A stretch of DNA of 64,000 bases from Punica granatum (lineage: Eukaryota > Streptophyta > Magnoliopsida > Myrtales > Lythraceae), in the NCBI RefSeq assembly GCF_007655135.1, contig NC_045131.1, positions 25,156,001-25,220,000 of the forward strand, given 5' to 3'. Under the pieces are notes generated by a model. That model saw nothing but the letters and a program-made list of their open reading frames with translations, searched no databases and was not told where the DNA came from. A program made the translations under genes and the position numbers. Positions 26,001 to 35,791 of this stretch are shown one piece after another (position 1 is the stretch's first letter; every line of letters begins with the position of its first letter).

Positions 26001-27548
26001 CTAAAACACTAAGTTCAATCGGTTATACTATGTTTAATAATTTTTCTTAAGTACTTTTAATAATTGTGATTTTTTTTGTAAATTGAGATTTTTTTAATAA
26101 GTTATTAACATACTTTAATTAATTAAAAATAAATTAATATTAGTTAAGTTATTGAATTAATTATTATATTGAGAATATTTTTTCTTAGTAATATTGAAAA
26201 TATCAATATGTTTTCTATCAGTAAATTATTTATACAATTAATATCATTAATGAAACTTCATTTTTCATTTTCAAGTCATTTTCATAAAAAAGAAAATTCT
26301 TAAAATTAAAATTAAAATAAAAGATTCGGTCAAAGGGCCAGGAGGCCGCTGTCGACAACATCCACCTCTCAGACGATATGTATGGTTATTTTGATTCAGT
26401 GAAAAGTCAATTGATACAGATCATAGTCAACTGCATATAAAATTATAGTCAACTGTTCCAATTGATGATATATAATTACTTTGTTTAGTGAAATAAGCTG
26501 ATCCAAATCACAATAAACTGCACCTGTAACAATAGTTGTTTTAGCGAGAGTTAGTTGATCCAAATCACAGTCAACTGCATAAATGAATACGTCAATTGTT
26601 CGTAACTATTGCAGATAGAACCAATTACAATCAGCTGTTTCATAAATTTTGCAATTACCACAACAAATTACCATCAACTGTACAATAAATTGTTCCTAAT
26701 TATTGCAAATACAACCAAATTCCGAAGCTCACAAGATTATCATATGTTGCTATTACAAAGGCCTTCCAAATATTTGCTAGGTGATCAAGATTCAGTTGAC
26801 GCTTCAACTAAATTGTTGCCATAACCTAAAAACCAAGAAGTAAGATAAATATATATTTTGACCAACAAAAATACCAAACAAACTAAACAATATATCAATT
26901 CAGCGAAATTCCCAAAACTATATATGAAACTCTTTATTTGCATGATTCTACAAGGTCACTCCCAAAAAATTTCAAGAACACTTTCTTATTCATTCCACAT
27001 GAATCTATTTTCAATGGTAAGAAAATTAAAAATGACAAGTACAACTTCAAACATATAGTGGAGGAAAAAAGATGAAAATTTGTTATCTAACTGTAATTCA
27101 TAATTTTGAGAACTATTGAAAAAAAAAGCACCATCAACTCTTATTAGTTGTCTAAAACAGTATTAATTAGCGGATCACATAGAAGAATCATTTTAAATTA
27201 AAAGTGGGTCGATAAGAACTACTCCACACTCAATTGCAAACCAAGTTTTTCGCTTTCTTGTAATGTCTCAGACATTCTTCACTACCTTGGGCATAAGGGC
27301 ATTTAACCATGAAACATATTTAACTGAACTAACTCTGCTTCGGTATGAGTTACACCAAAGATGCACCCTAGGAAAAATCAGAGACCCAAACTAATAAATT
27401 ATTTGGGCATATGTCACTCTATAAATTTTTTTATCTTTTATTAGACCCCTCTTCTGGTCATCAAATCCACTAAGATAGAAAACAATCTAGCCTTACTTTT
27501 CCTTCGATTTATTATAATCTTTTATGATTAATTATGCAGTAGCTAGCC
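26001..27548. other. AT-rich tail of unit 1
   Basis: No gene seen. The stretch is matched by 45703-47262 in unit 3 up to about 27508. It contains a series of CAGTCAACTG-like and CAATCAACTG-like words (26390-26690). After 27508 a 35-bp stretch, TATTATAATCTTTTATGATT and onward, resembles 49025-49060 downstream of unit 3. Confidence 0.5.
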
Positions 27549-28026
27549 AATCATCATACTTTCGCTTATTATCAATAGTTTTTCATTGCTCCGAGCATAA
27601 AAATTCAACGGACAGAGCAAATGCCGAAATCTATTGAACATTCAAAAAATATTAAAAATATCTCACAAAATACATACATATTTGTTTTTTTTTTTGCCAA
27701 CACTTGGTATCCTAAAGTCCAACCGCACCCATTAGTCAGAGTTCGAGCGAAATCATTTACATGTTAATGTTATCCTAATTGTGAATCTTTTTCTACTCAC
27801 AAAACTCGGGGAAAGAGCATTCACAAACCCCAGGCTTCAACTCAATATTCAGCAAAAGTTTGTATATATAGTCAAACTGAATGAGCTTTTGTTTTGTCCA
27901 TATGTGTCAACGCCTTGCCGGGCTCACTTGGGAATTCAGCCTCTATTTTATCGGAATTAGGATTAAAGCAGCAGACTATTCAACTGTCTTTGATGAATTA
28001 TTAACAAGTTCTTCATAATCGCTCTC

Positions 28027-28034
28027 TATAAATA
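28027..28034 (+). promoter_or_regulatory. TATA box of protease copy 2
   Basis: TATAAATA, 104 bp before the ATG at 28138, in a context identical to copy 3 and differing by one base from copy 1. Confidence 0.65.
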
Positions 28035-28137
28035 TATGCCACACCCACGGACAATAATGCATCAATCCCCACTTGACGAAGCACAGATACAAACTCGAAA
28101 CAAGAATTTAGAAGGGGATCGAGGGGCAGCAACGGCT

Positions 28138-29282
28138 ATGGCGATGGATGGTAAAATTCTGCATGTACTTATCGCAGTTCTAGGACTTTGGGCATGTCAA
28201 GCCTGGTCCCGGACACTCCACGAAGCATCGATGTTAGAGCAGCACGAGAAGTGGATGGTTCAGTTCGGGCGTGTCTATGCAGATGAGGCAGAGAAGGAGA
28301 GGCGGTTCGCAATATTCAAGACCAATGTCGAGTACATAGAGATGTTCAACCGAGATGGACCCAAGACTTACCAGCTGGGGATCAATGGGTTTGCTGACCT
28401 AACGAACGAGGAGTTTCGGGCTACTCGGAACGGTTACAAACACATCTTTCATCCAGGGTCGTCCAGGACATCATCATTTAGACATGAGAATACGTCGGTT
28501 CCTTCCAGCATGGATTGGAGACAGAAAGGAGCTGTCACACCCATCAAGGACCAAGGCCAATGCGGTACGCAAAACTAATTAATCTCCACTACTTCCATGA
28601 CTATTAGTTATGTATATCACCTGGAGTAGCTCTTTCTGCAAACCTAATTTTAGTAATGATAATGATTTCATCAACTTTGTGAAATGTAGGATGTTGTTGG
28701 GCATTCTCCGCGGTGGCAGCTACCGAGGGGATTCACCAGCTCAGTACCGGGAAACTGATCTCATTGTCCGAGCAAGAGTTGGTGGACTGTGACACTGGAG
28801 GAGAGGATCAAGGTTGTGAGGGCGGTCTCATGGACAATGCCTTCAAATTCATCATTCATAACCACGGCCTCACGACGGAAGCGAAATACCCCTATCAGGC
28901 AGCTGACAGCACTTGTAATGCCGACAAAGCATCCTCACATGTGGCAACGATCACCGGCTATGAGGATGTGCCTGCCAACAGCGAGTCCGCTCTGCTAAAG
29001 GCAGTGGCCAATCAGCCAGTTTCAGTTGCCATCGATGCTAGTGGGTCTGACTTCCAATTCTATTCCGGTGGTGTATTCACAGGAGAATGTGGAACCGAGT
29101 TGGATCATGGGGTGACCGCAGTTGGGTATGGGACAGATGATGACGGTACCAAGTACTGGCTAGTAAAGAACTCATGGGGTACCAGCTGGGGAGAGAAGGG
29201 GTATATCAGGATGCAGAGAGATGTCGATGCCGATGAAGGGTTGTGTGGTATTGCCATGCAGTCATCCTATCCGACTGCTTGA
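28138..29282 (+). CDS. Papain-type cysteine protease, copy 2 (SAG12/SAG39-like)
   Basis: Exons 28138-28564 and 28690-29282 with a 125-bp intron, giving 339 residues. The only protein differences from copy 1 that I find are Thr13 to Ala in the signal peptide, Arg35 to Gln, Thr74 to Pro in the prodomain, Leu266 to Phe and Ala307 to Thr. Signal peptide, I29 prodomain, Gln139, Cys145, His282 and Asn303 are all kept, so the enzyme should be active. The promoter has an intact TATAAATA. This is the best candidate for the main functional copy of the block. The 3' UTR is shared almost base for base with copies 1 and 3. Confidence 0.92.
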
Positions 29283-30009
29283 TTGTCTTGTCGAGGGTGG
29301 AACTTGGAAGGCTTATTCCCGCAATATCTCGTCGCGGTTTTCATTACATGTTTCTGTCTTCATCTTCCATTCCGCGGGATGTTTGTTTCGTTTGAATGTT
29401 GTACAAAAGCATGTTACTTTCTGGTGTGAAGATATACAAACTGCAAATCAATTAATGTGGCTTTTCTTCACTTGTTATCATAAATATACTCAGTGTTCCC
29501 AATGGCGCATTATATAATTTCCAGAAATAAGTATTGACGTATTGACCAAGCTGAGAGTCAATATTTCCAACGAAATCAATTCAATAATTTATCTACTATT
29601 TTGAATGAATTCCGTAAACCAACCAAACGACATATTTCAAAAAGAAATGAATCTAATCAGAAAATCAATCAATAAAAAAATGATGGGTTGCGATTTTGCT
29701 TTTTGAGCATAGATGACGTTTTTTTTTCCCTTGTACGCTCTATCTTTTATGTAGTTATATTATATATTAGTTGGTCGATTCATAGTCCTATGAAATAAAA
29801 CGAAATTCAGTATTGAATGTAATAAAGTAAATCTTAGAAAATATAAAAATGTAACAATTTAAATGAGTTTAGTTAATCTTGAATTTAATTTTATGAGTCA
29901 ATTTTGTGAATTCTTAGTGATTAAAAATTTATGGGCCATAAACTACATTTAAAAATTAGTTTCATCAAAATATAAGTAATTAAAATTGTCAAATAATTAA
30001 CATGCCATC

Positions 30010-30588
30010 TAGGGGTGATCGGTTTCAAGTACCCTGTACTTTTCACGATATCCGGACCCTACCTTGTAAGGGACAGGTTCCAAGATTTTGGAACCAGACC
30101 CTACCCTGTTGAATCTTGGAATCAGAACATGTATTATACCACAGATTCCGGGTACCCTGTTGGAACCTGTAAATTTTTTTCTTTCGCGAAATAAAAAAAA
30201 ATGTCACATACATAATTAGTAATCACGCCAAATAGAATATCAACAAAATTTAGATTAATCTACAAAAAAAAAATAATATGTCTCATCAATTCAATGACAG
30301 AATTAAACATCCATAATACGATCTTACATAATAAAGTGCATTTATTTTGATTTATTAGAGGAGACAGTAACTTTACTCTTTCCTCTTTATTTTTTAAAAT
30401 AAATAACCGGTTCCGGGTACCCTGTAGGCAGGAACCGGAACCGGAACCAGAATCGGAACTGATTTTCACCAGTTCTTGATTTTAATATCTGGAACCTACC
30501 CTATTTTCAATAAAAACTACCCGGACCCTACCCTAACGGGTAGGTTCATACCAGTTTCAGGTATACTCGATACCCATGCACACCTCTA
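30010..30588. mobile_element. hAT-like non-autonomous element, only in unit 2
   Basis: A 579-bp insertion with tips TAGGGGTG and CACACCTCTA (reverse complement TAGAGGTGTG). It is flanked by ATGCCATC (30002-30009) and ATGCTATC (30589-30596), an 8-bp target-site duplication with one change, as hAT elements make. Units 1 and 3 have the uninterrupted sequence (near 20678 and 41325). The interior repeats GGTTCC, GGTACCCTGT and GGAACCGG words and has no coding capacity. Interior similarity to known elements cannot be checked here. Confidence 0.7.
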
Positions 30589-31092
30589 ATGCTATCATCA
30601 TTTATAAGTTCTTTTCGCTTAAATAACCGACATTAATTTTATGAAAATCCTTTCCTTGAACGAAAAGTTAAGTAAAAAAAATTAGTAAATAATTAAAATA
30701 GACCAAATTTTACAAAATATGTTTTTGACCTAAAAAAACACATAATATACAGAAATTTCCTAATATAGCACGTACTTTAAAATTAACCTAAAAAAGTACA
30801 AAGTTTCATAACTTTCCCTAATCTACCTTGCTGTTTCATCCGTCCTCCTCCGTGAAGTGCTGGCGTGGTCATTAAATTTGCTTAGCTGGCCATTAAATGC
30901 CACGTGTAAGCATCCCATTATCGGGATTTTTCCCTTCAACTTTCCCCTATTCTTTCTCATTCTCTATTACGGATGATCTCCAAAACCAAGTCAGCTGCAG
31001 GCTTATCCTCGCGAGAATCGAAACTTCTCTTCTTCACACTTTAGTACCCATTGTTACTACCACCTCCTCCACCACCACCACAAGCAGCAGCA

Positions 31093-31419
31093 ATGGTTTC
31101 TCTCGTACTACTGCATCCTCACGCTGTCGTATCGCTCCAAGCTTTCATTGCATCAAACAAGCAGATTAAAACACTGCCGATCACCTCCATTTCAAACCCC
31201 TACTCTGCAACTGTGACCACATCCTCTGTAGACATAAGAAAATCAGAGCACCACCACCCCTATGAAAGAGAAAGTGAAAACCTCACCTCGTCCTCTTCTT
31301 TTCTTCCCGAGAAAACCCTTCTCTGCACAGAGAGAGAGAGAGAGGAAGAGCAAGAAACAGAGGACTCCTCAAATGGGTGCTTCGGGTTTTGCTCTGTTTC
31401 GTTTTTGCTCTGCTTTTGA
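31093..31419 (+). pseudogene. Unrecognised frame inside the Pack-MULE-like element, unit 2
   Basis: Starts with the same MVSLVLLHPH sequence as the frame at 21229 in unit 1. The stop of unit 1 reads GAG here, so the frame continues for about 58 more codons, through SEHHHPYE and a Glu-rich stretch, to 31419. The longer tail overlaps the LRR-like fragment in a different frame and is probably not a protein. No family recognised. Confidence 0.3.
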
Positions 31420-31625
31420 TGGCAGTGACGGTCTTCCTCGTTGGAGCACAGGTGAAGACGGGCCCGGGAGACGTCAAAGTCTTGAAGCAACTCAAAGACT
31501 CGGTGGACCCAACCTCGGTCAGCCCTGGCTCGTGCCTCGGCTCGTTCCTCAGCTCGTTGGACTTCGCCTTCGACCCCTGCCGCAGCCTCTTCAACGACCA
31601 GGGGAGGAAGACACTGGGAAAATAG
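31373..31625 (+). pseudogene. LRR receptor-like protein N-terminal fragment, unit 2
   Basis: Counterpart of 21511-21750. One extra T after the first codons shifts the frame relative to the ATG at 31373, so the signal-peptide start is out of frame with DPGDV-like sequence. Downstream, the frame reads VKVLKQL, SVDPTSVSPGSCLGS and LDFAFDPC without the stop seen in unit 1, and ends at 31623-31625. Still no leucine-rich repeat follows. Confidence 0.45.
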
Positions 31626-31886
31626 AAATGGGTCCCGCCACTCTGTTTAATGGCCATACACGTGGGCATTTAATGGACATGTATAGGCAAGAATTTGACA
31701 GAAGAGAACGAATGGAAGCTAACGTGCTAGATAAGGGAAATATTTGAAATTTTGTGCTTTTTTATATTTTTTATAGCACGTGTAAGATTAGAAAATTTAT
31801 GTATAATTTGTGCATTTTTAGGGGAAAAAAAAGAGAAAACTATTAAAATAGTCATTGAAAGATTTTAAAACTAACAAATTATTACT

Positions 31887-32400
31887 TGAAAGTTATTTTG
31901 AAACAAAATGATCATTGAAAGACCATAATCCATAACATTTTGGTATCATCGTCAAGATTCCGTAAGTGCCGTTACGAGAAAATGACGTGGACACTTATGT
32001 GGTATCTAGTAGGCAAACGGCCTCGATTAACGGTGCACGTCATCATATACGACGTCATTTTTATCATCCTAGTATAAAAAAAAGACCTAAAGTCGTCGTC
32101 ATCAGCAAGAATCCTTTCCCTCCCCAATCTGCAGTTAATTAGGGCAAAAACTGAGAGCTGAACAGGGGAGTTTGGGCAAGTGAAAATCAATCAAATTAGG
32201 GCAAACGGCGGACTCAGACCAGACGAACCCGACGTCGTCTCCTATCAGAAGAGTCATCGGTGCCGTTCGATCGCCGCACGGGCGCTGCAGCAATTGCTGA
32301 TCAGACCAGACGGACTCGTCGAGCTTGAGTTCAACCACCACACGGGCGCCGCACTCAGACTAGATGGACTTGTCGAGCTTGGGTTCGACCACCGATTTGG
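31887..32400 (+). repeat. Left TIR of the large MULE
   Basis: Pairs with 38575-39150 reversed. Shared blocks include the ACGAGAAAATGACGTGGAC stretch, the CACGTCATCATATACGACGTC stretch and GACGGACTCGTCGAGCTTGAG. The inner part holds two copies of a roughly 60-bp block containing CACGGGCGCCGC and GTCGAGCTTG. Frames read in this stretch are part of the repeat, not genes. Confidence 0.8.
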
Positions 32401-32942
32401 TCTTTCCTACAATCCTAGCTAAAGTTCATCTGTGACCTCCTTTGCAATCCAGACGAGTTCATCTGCAGTCTCTTCAACCGAATCAGCCCCCTCGAGGTTA
32501 GTCAATTTTCACTTGATTTGGTGATGAATGGTAGGTTTAACCGGTTGGTGTTGCTCGAAGTCGAACATGAATACGAAACCGGTTGATTTTCACTTGTTGT
32601 GCTCCTAACAATTTACACTACTATTTGAATATGAAACCTTCTGAATCTAGATAGAGCACAACTATTGTGGCGATGTGCATTATTCTCTCTGTCGTTGACA
32701 GACAAATCTCAACAAGGTGATGGTCCTTCGTGAGGATGTCGTTGTGCGGGTGACGTTGTCCCCTATTGCGTTATTGTGTCTTGCTTGTACTGTCCGTCTG
32801 CTCGAAGTTGATAACTTGCCATAATTTTGATAATTTTGATTACAGTAACATTTCGATGGGGGAGGGAGGGGATGATGAGAAGAGGGAATGAGCAGAGGAG
32901 TTGAGGGTGTAGAAGAAAGTCGCACAAGGTATAACTTTCAAT

Positions 32943-33353
32943 ATGAGCTCGCATTCCCATCGCTCGCACTCCTATTGTTGCAAATGCCACGGTGAGTATG
33001 ATAATTTCCCTACGAACCCTGATCAAGCCTTAGCAACCTCCAAGTACAGTTGTTCGAGCATGGACAAGGGTGATTTGATCATGGATAGAGGTGGAATCAT
33101 CCTATGTTATTGTAGAATGCCAACAGTGAGGATGATATCAAACCCAACAGCAAATCCAGGGCGTTCATTTTACAGGTGCCCTTTTTGGAATGATGATGCA
33201 AGGAAGTGCAAGTATTTTCAGTAGGAGGATGAGTTGTATATCAGTAGAAGCTTGTCCCAAGAACAGAAGATGCAGCTAAAGAGATGGAGGCATTTGTCTT
33301 TCGTTTTAGCTATGACAGTAGTTGTATTAGGATGCTTGGTTATGATGAAATGA
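32943..33353 (+). pseudogene. GRF zinc-finger protein carried by the MULE, one nonsense change
   Basis: A small frame with the GRF-type zinc finger seen in plant proteins of the At4g04775 type, often found with MULEs. Ligand-like cysteines are Cys55, Cys57, Cys79 and Cys89, around NPGRSFYRCP (residues 71-80) and CKYF. A TAG at 33222-33224 sits exactly where the family has Trp after the last cysteine block; beyond it the same frame stays open for 42 more codons to a TGA at 33351. That tail has a charged stretch (SQEQKMQLKR) and a hydrophobic segment, the usual tail of this family. The upstream part of the frame may be partly untranslated. Function in the host or transposon is unknown. Confidence 0.65.
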
Positions 33354-34224
33354 AGTATGATTATCTGTGTAATTTGTCTATGTGGTCTGTTAGGGAGTTG
33401 CTCTTTGTCTGGTGACTGATGTAATTCCTCTGGTTAAGGAATGATTTGTGGTTGCAATGCAAAATGCAAATGAATTTGGTTGAATTCCTCTGTTATGAAT
33501 TTGGTTGGATCTGATACTAAATTCTATGCTCAAATAGAGAATCACTTCTTTTATTGAGTGATAGACAATTCATATCGGGATTAAAATCATTCCTTTGAAT
33601 TCACTCATTCCCGAGATATAGGCTATGAACACACAGTGGATTAGGCAGATTATAATTCCAATGGCATCTTACCTCTCCAATGAATGGATGAAAGTAAAGA
33701 AAAATGAAATAAACAGATAGATAACATGAAAGAACAGAAAGAAACACCAAAGAGTTGTGGCTGTTAAAGCAAATTGTTTAGCATTCAATGTTGTCTCGAA
33801 GCACATACCAGTACAAGAAGCTTTAGTTTATGCCTCAACTTTGGACCAAACCAAATTGCCAAATTACCAACTTCTCATAATCATTCCCAAAAAAATAATC
33901 ATCCTAATAATTCCATTGATATATAACCTATACAAATCCTAACAGTAGCTCATCCATACAATTGCACTTGAACCACTACTGCATTCTCTATACAAAAACC
34001 ATCAAAATGAAGCAAGAATATTTGCAGCCAACAGAAAGCCTCATATACACTTCTTCCTGCACTTCTTCTGTGACAGAGATGACTGAGGCCCAGATAGTTG
34101 AATTTCAGTGGCAATACTCATACTAGTTGTCCTTGCTCTCTTCCTCATATGCATTTGAGCATTTGAACCTAATGGATCATCAGTTTCAGCAACTTTTTCT
34201 GCTCTCTTCCTCAGCTGCATATGG

Positions 34225-34580
34225 CAATAAACAGACACAATTCAACAAGTGCAAAGGCAGCAAATTCAAGACAATTCAGCAGAGTCAGTAGAGGCAGCAA
34301 ATTCAACAAGTACAGAGTTTCTGAAAAAATTCCTTACAGAGTATATAGAGCAAATTCAACAATGGCAGAGGCAGCAAATTCACACAAGATTAAGCAGAGG
34401 CAGCAAATTCAACAAGTGACATTACTGCTGAACAAGTTCCGTATAGAGTGCAGAGGCAACAAATTCAACAAGTGCAGAGGCAGTCAATTCAACACAATTA
34501 AGCAGAGGCAATAGATGTAGCAAATTCAACATAATTCAGCAGAGGCAGTAGAGGCAGCAAATTCAACAAGTACAGAGTTG
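34225..34580. repeat. Degenerate tandem repeat in the transposase 3' region
   Basis: Repeats of roughly 24 bp built on CAGCAAATTCAACAAG and GCAGAGG (for example at 34256, 34297, 34371, 34404, 34446 and 34555). It lies between two putative C-terminal exons of the MURA pseudogene and is probably intronic. Confidence 0.6.
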
Positions 34581-35477
34581 CTGAACAAACTAAGTGCTAC
34601 CTTTGGAACATTTGAGCTTGAGGCTCCAACTATACCAGCACATTCCTTTCTTCTCTTTTTCATCTGAGTAAGAACAAAAAAAAAAACAAAGTTGGCAGAG
34701 GACATAACCAAAAAAGTTGAAAAACTCGACAGTTTGTCAAATGACATAAGAAAAAAAAAAACAAAGTTGGTACCATTCGATCATTTGCGGCTGAGCTAGT
34801 ACTAGTCTTAGGAACTTTCTTGTTCCCCTTGTCCTTCGCAGTTGTGCCCTTGCATATTCTCCTATTTTGCCCTGGCTGACCACACTTTCCACATCTTATT
34901 TTCCTGTAATTCCTTTTTACCTTGGATGGATCTTGTGGAATATCATTGCCCTTGGTCCTTTTCATTTTAGGACGACCACCAGCCCTAGAGTAGTTAGGAG
35001 GTAGAACAGGGTCCAAGCTTTGCTTCTCCCAATGATCTTCCCCTATTATTGGTCGAACAAATGGCTCATAAATCCTTTGCAATGTTTCCTTTGAATAGTA
35101 AGAATGCACAAACTTCTCAGGGTCAGAATCGTTCATCATCATGCATGCCACTGCTTGCTTGCATGGGATCCCACTTATATCCCATTCCCTGCAAAAACAA
35201 GTGCAGTGCTTCAAATGAACTACAAGTTTGTCACTGCTCATATGAATGTGCTGCACCTAAAAACACAATTCTTGAGAATCTCCTACCCAAGTAGCATGCC
35301 AACTCTGGCTACCTATCTTAGCCTTTTCAAGCTTGTTCTGAGTTGTAGGTGTAAATGGACTGTTGTACTTTACCATATGAGTTCTAGCAACATTCATCTT
35401 CCTCATGATATACAACCTTATCTCCTCTAACATGGTAATGATAGGCTTCCCTCTCATCTTCACAATTGCACTATTAA

Positions 35478-35791
35478 GAGTGCGTTTGGATTTAGAGTCG
35501 AGTTGAGTTGAGTTTTGGTTTTAATTGGTTTGTAATGATTGTATTGTTGAATTATGAGAAAAAATGTGAAAAAATAATAAATAATTGAGAGAAAATAATG
35601 ATTAAGTATTGATTGTGTTGTTGAATAGTGAAAAAGTAATGAATAGTTGAGAAAATTTAATATTAAAAATTGAATTGAATGGTTAAAAAAATTTTAAAAA
35701 TGAAAAAAAAATAATGATTGTGATGTTGAATTGAAAATAAGAGGAGTTGAGTTGAGTTGAGTTGAAAATTTTTTATAAAATAAACTCATCC
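35478..35791. mobile_element. MITE inserted in the MULE transposase
   Basis: 314 bp with tips GAGTGCGTTT and GGATGAGTTT (right end reversed), flanked on both sides by TAA (35475-35477 and 35792-35794), as PIF/Harbinger-type MITEs are. It is rich in GAGTTGAGTTGAG at both ends. Removing it with one TAA leaves the minus-strand transposase frame open across the site, so it landed in a once-continuous exon. Confidence 0.7.

Larger units (their letters stand above)
18226..27548 (+). repeat. Duplication unit 1 (protease block)
   Basis: First and most complete unit of a segmental duplication, with period 9323 bp to unit 2 (for example protease ATG 18815 and 28138). It contains, in order: a protease gene, a Pack-MULE-like element, a short MITE, a 1.58-kb MULE (absent from unit 3), a TTATCAC array, and AT-rich tail DNA. 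Similarity to unit 2 begins at CATACTTTCGCTTA near 18232. Similarity to unit 3 runs from about 18498 to about 27508. Confidence 0.85.
27549..31829 (+). repeat. Duplication unit 2 (truncated)
   Basis: Matches unit 1 from 18226 to about 21955. It contains the protease, a hAT-like insertion of its own (30010-30588) and most of the Pack-MULE-like element, then stops abruptly at the run of A after TTTTTAGGGG where the large MULE begins. The MITE, TTATCAC array and tail found in units 1 and 3 are missing. Confidence 0.85.
30700..31829. mobile_element. Pack-MULE-like element in unit 2, right end cut
   Basis: Counterpart of 20795-21980. The left arm is complete and the gene fragments are present. 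The right arm runs to about 31829, where the sequence changes into the left end of the large MULE. The outermost part of the right arm is therefore missing here. Confidence 0.5.

Noticed and set aside
32180..32422. Frames in the MULE ends (also 38383-38817)
   Set aside because: They coincide with the inverted repeats and their tandem blocks, and appear in both arms.
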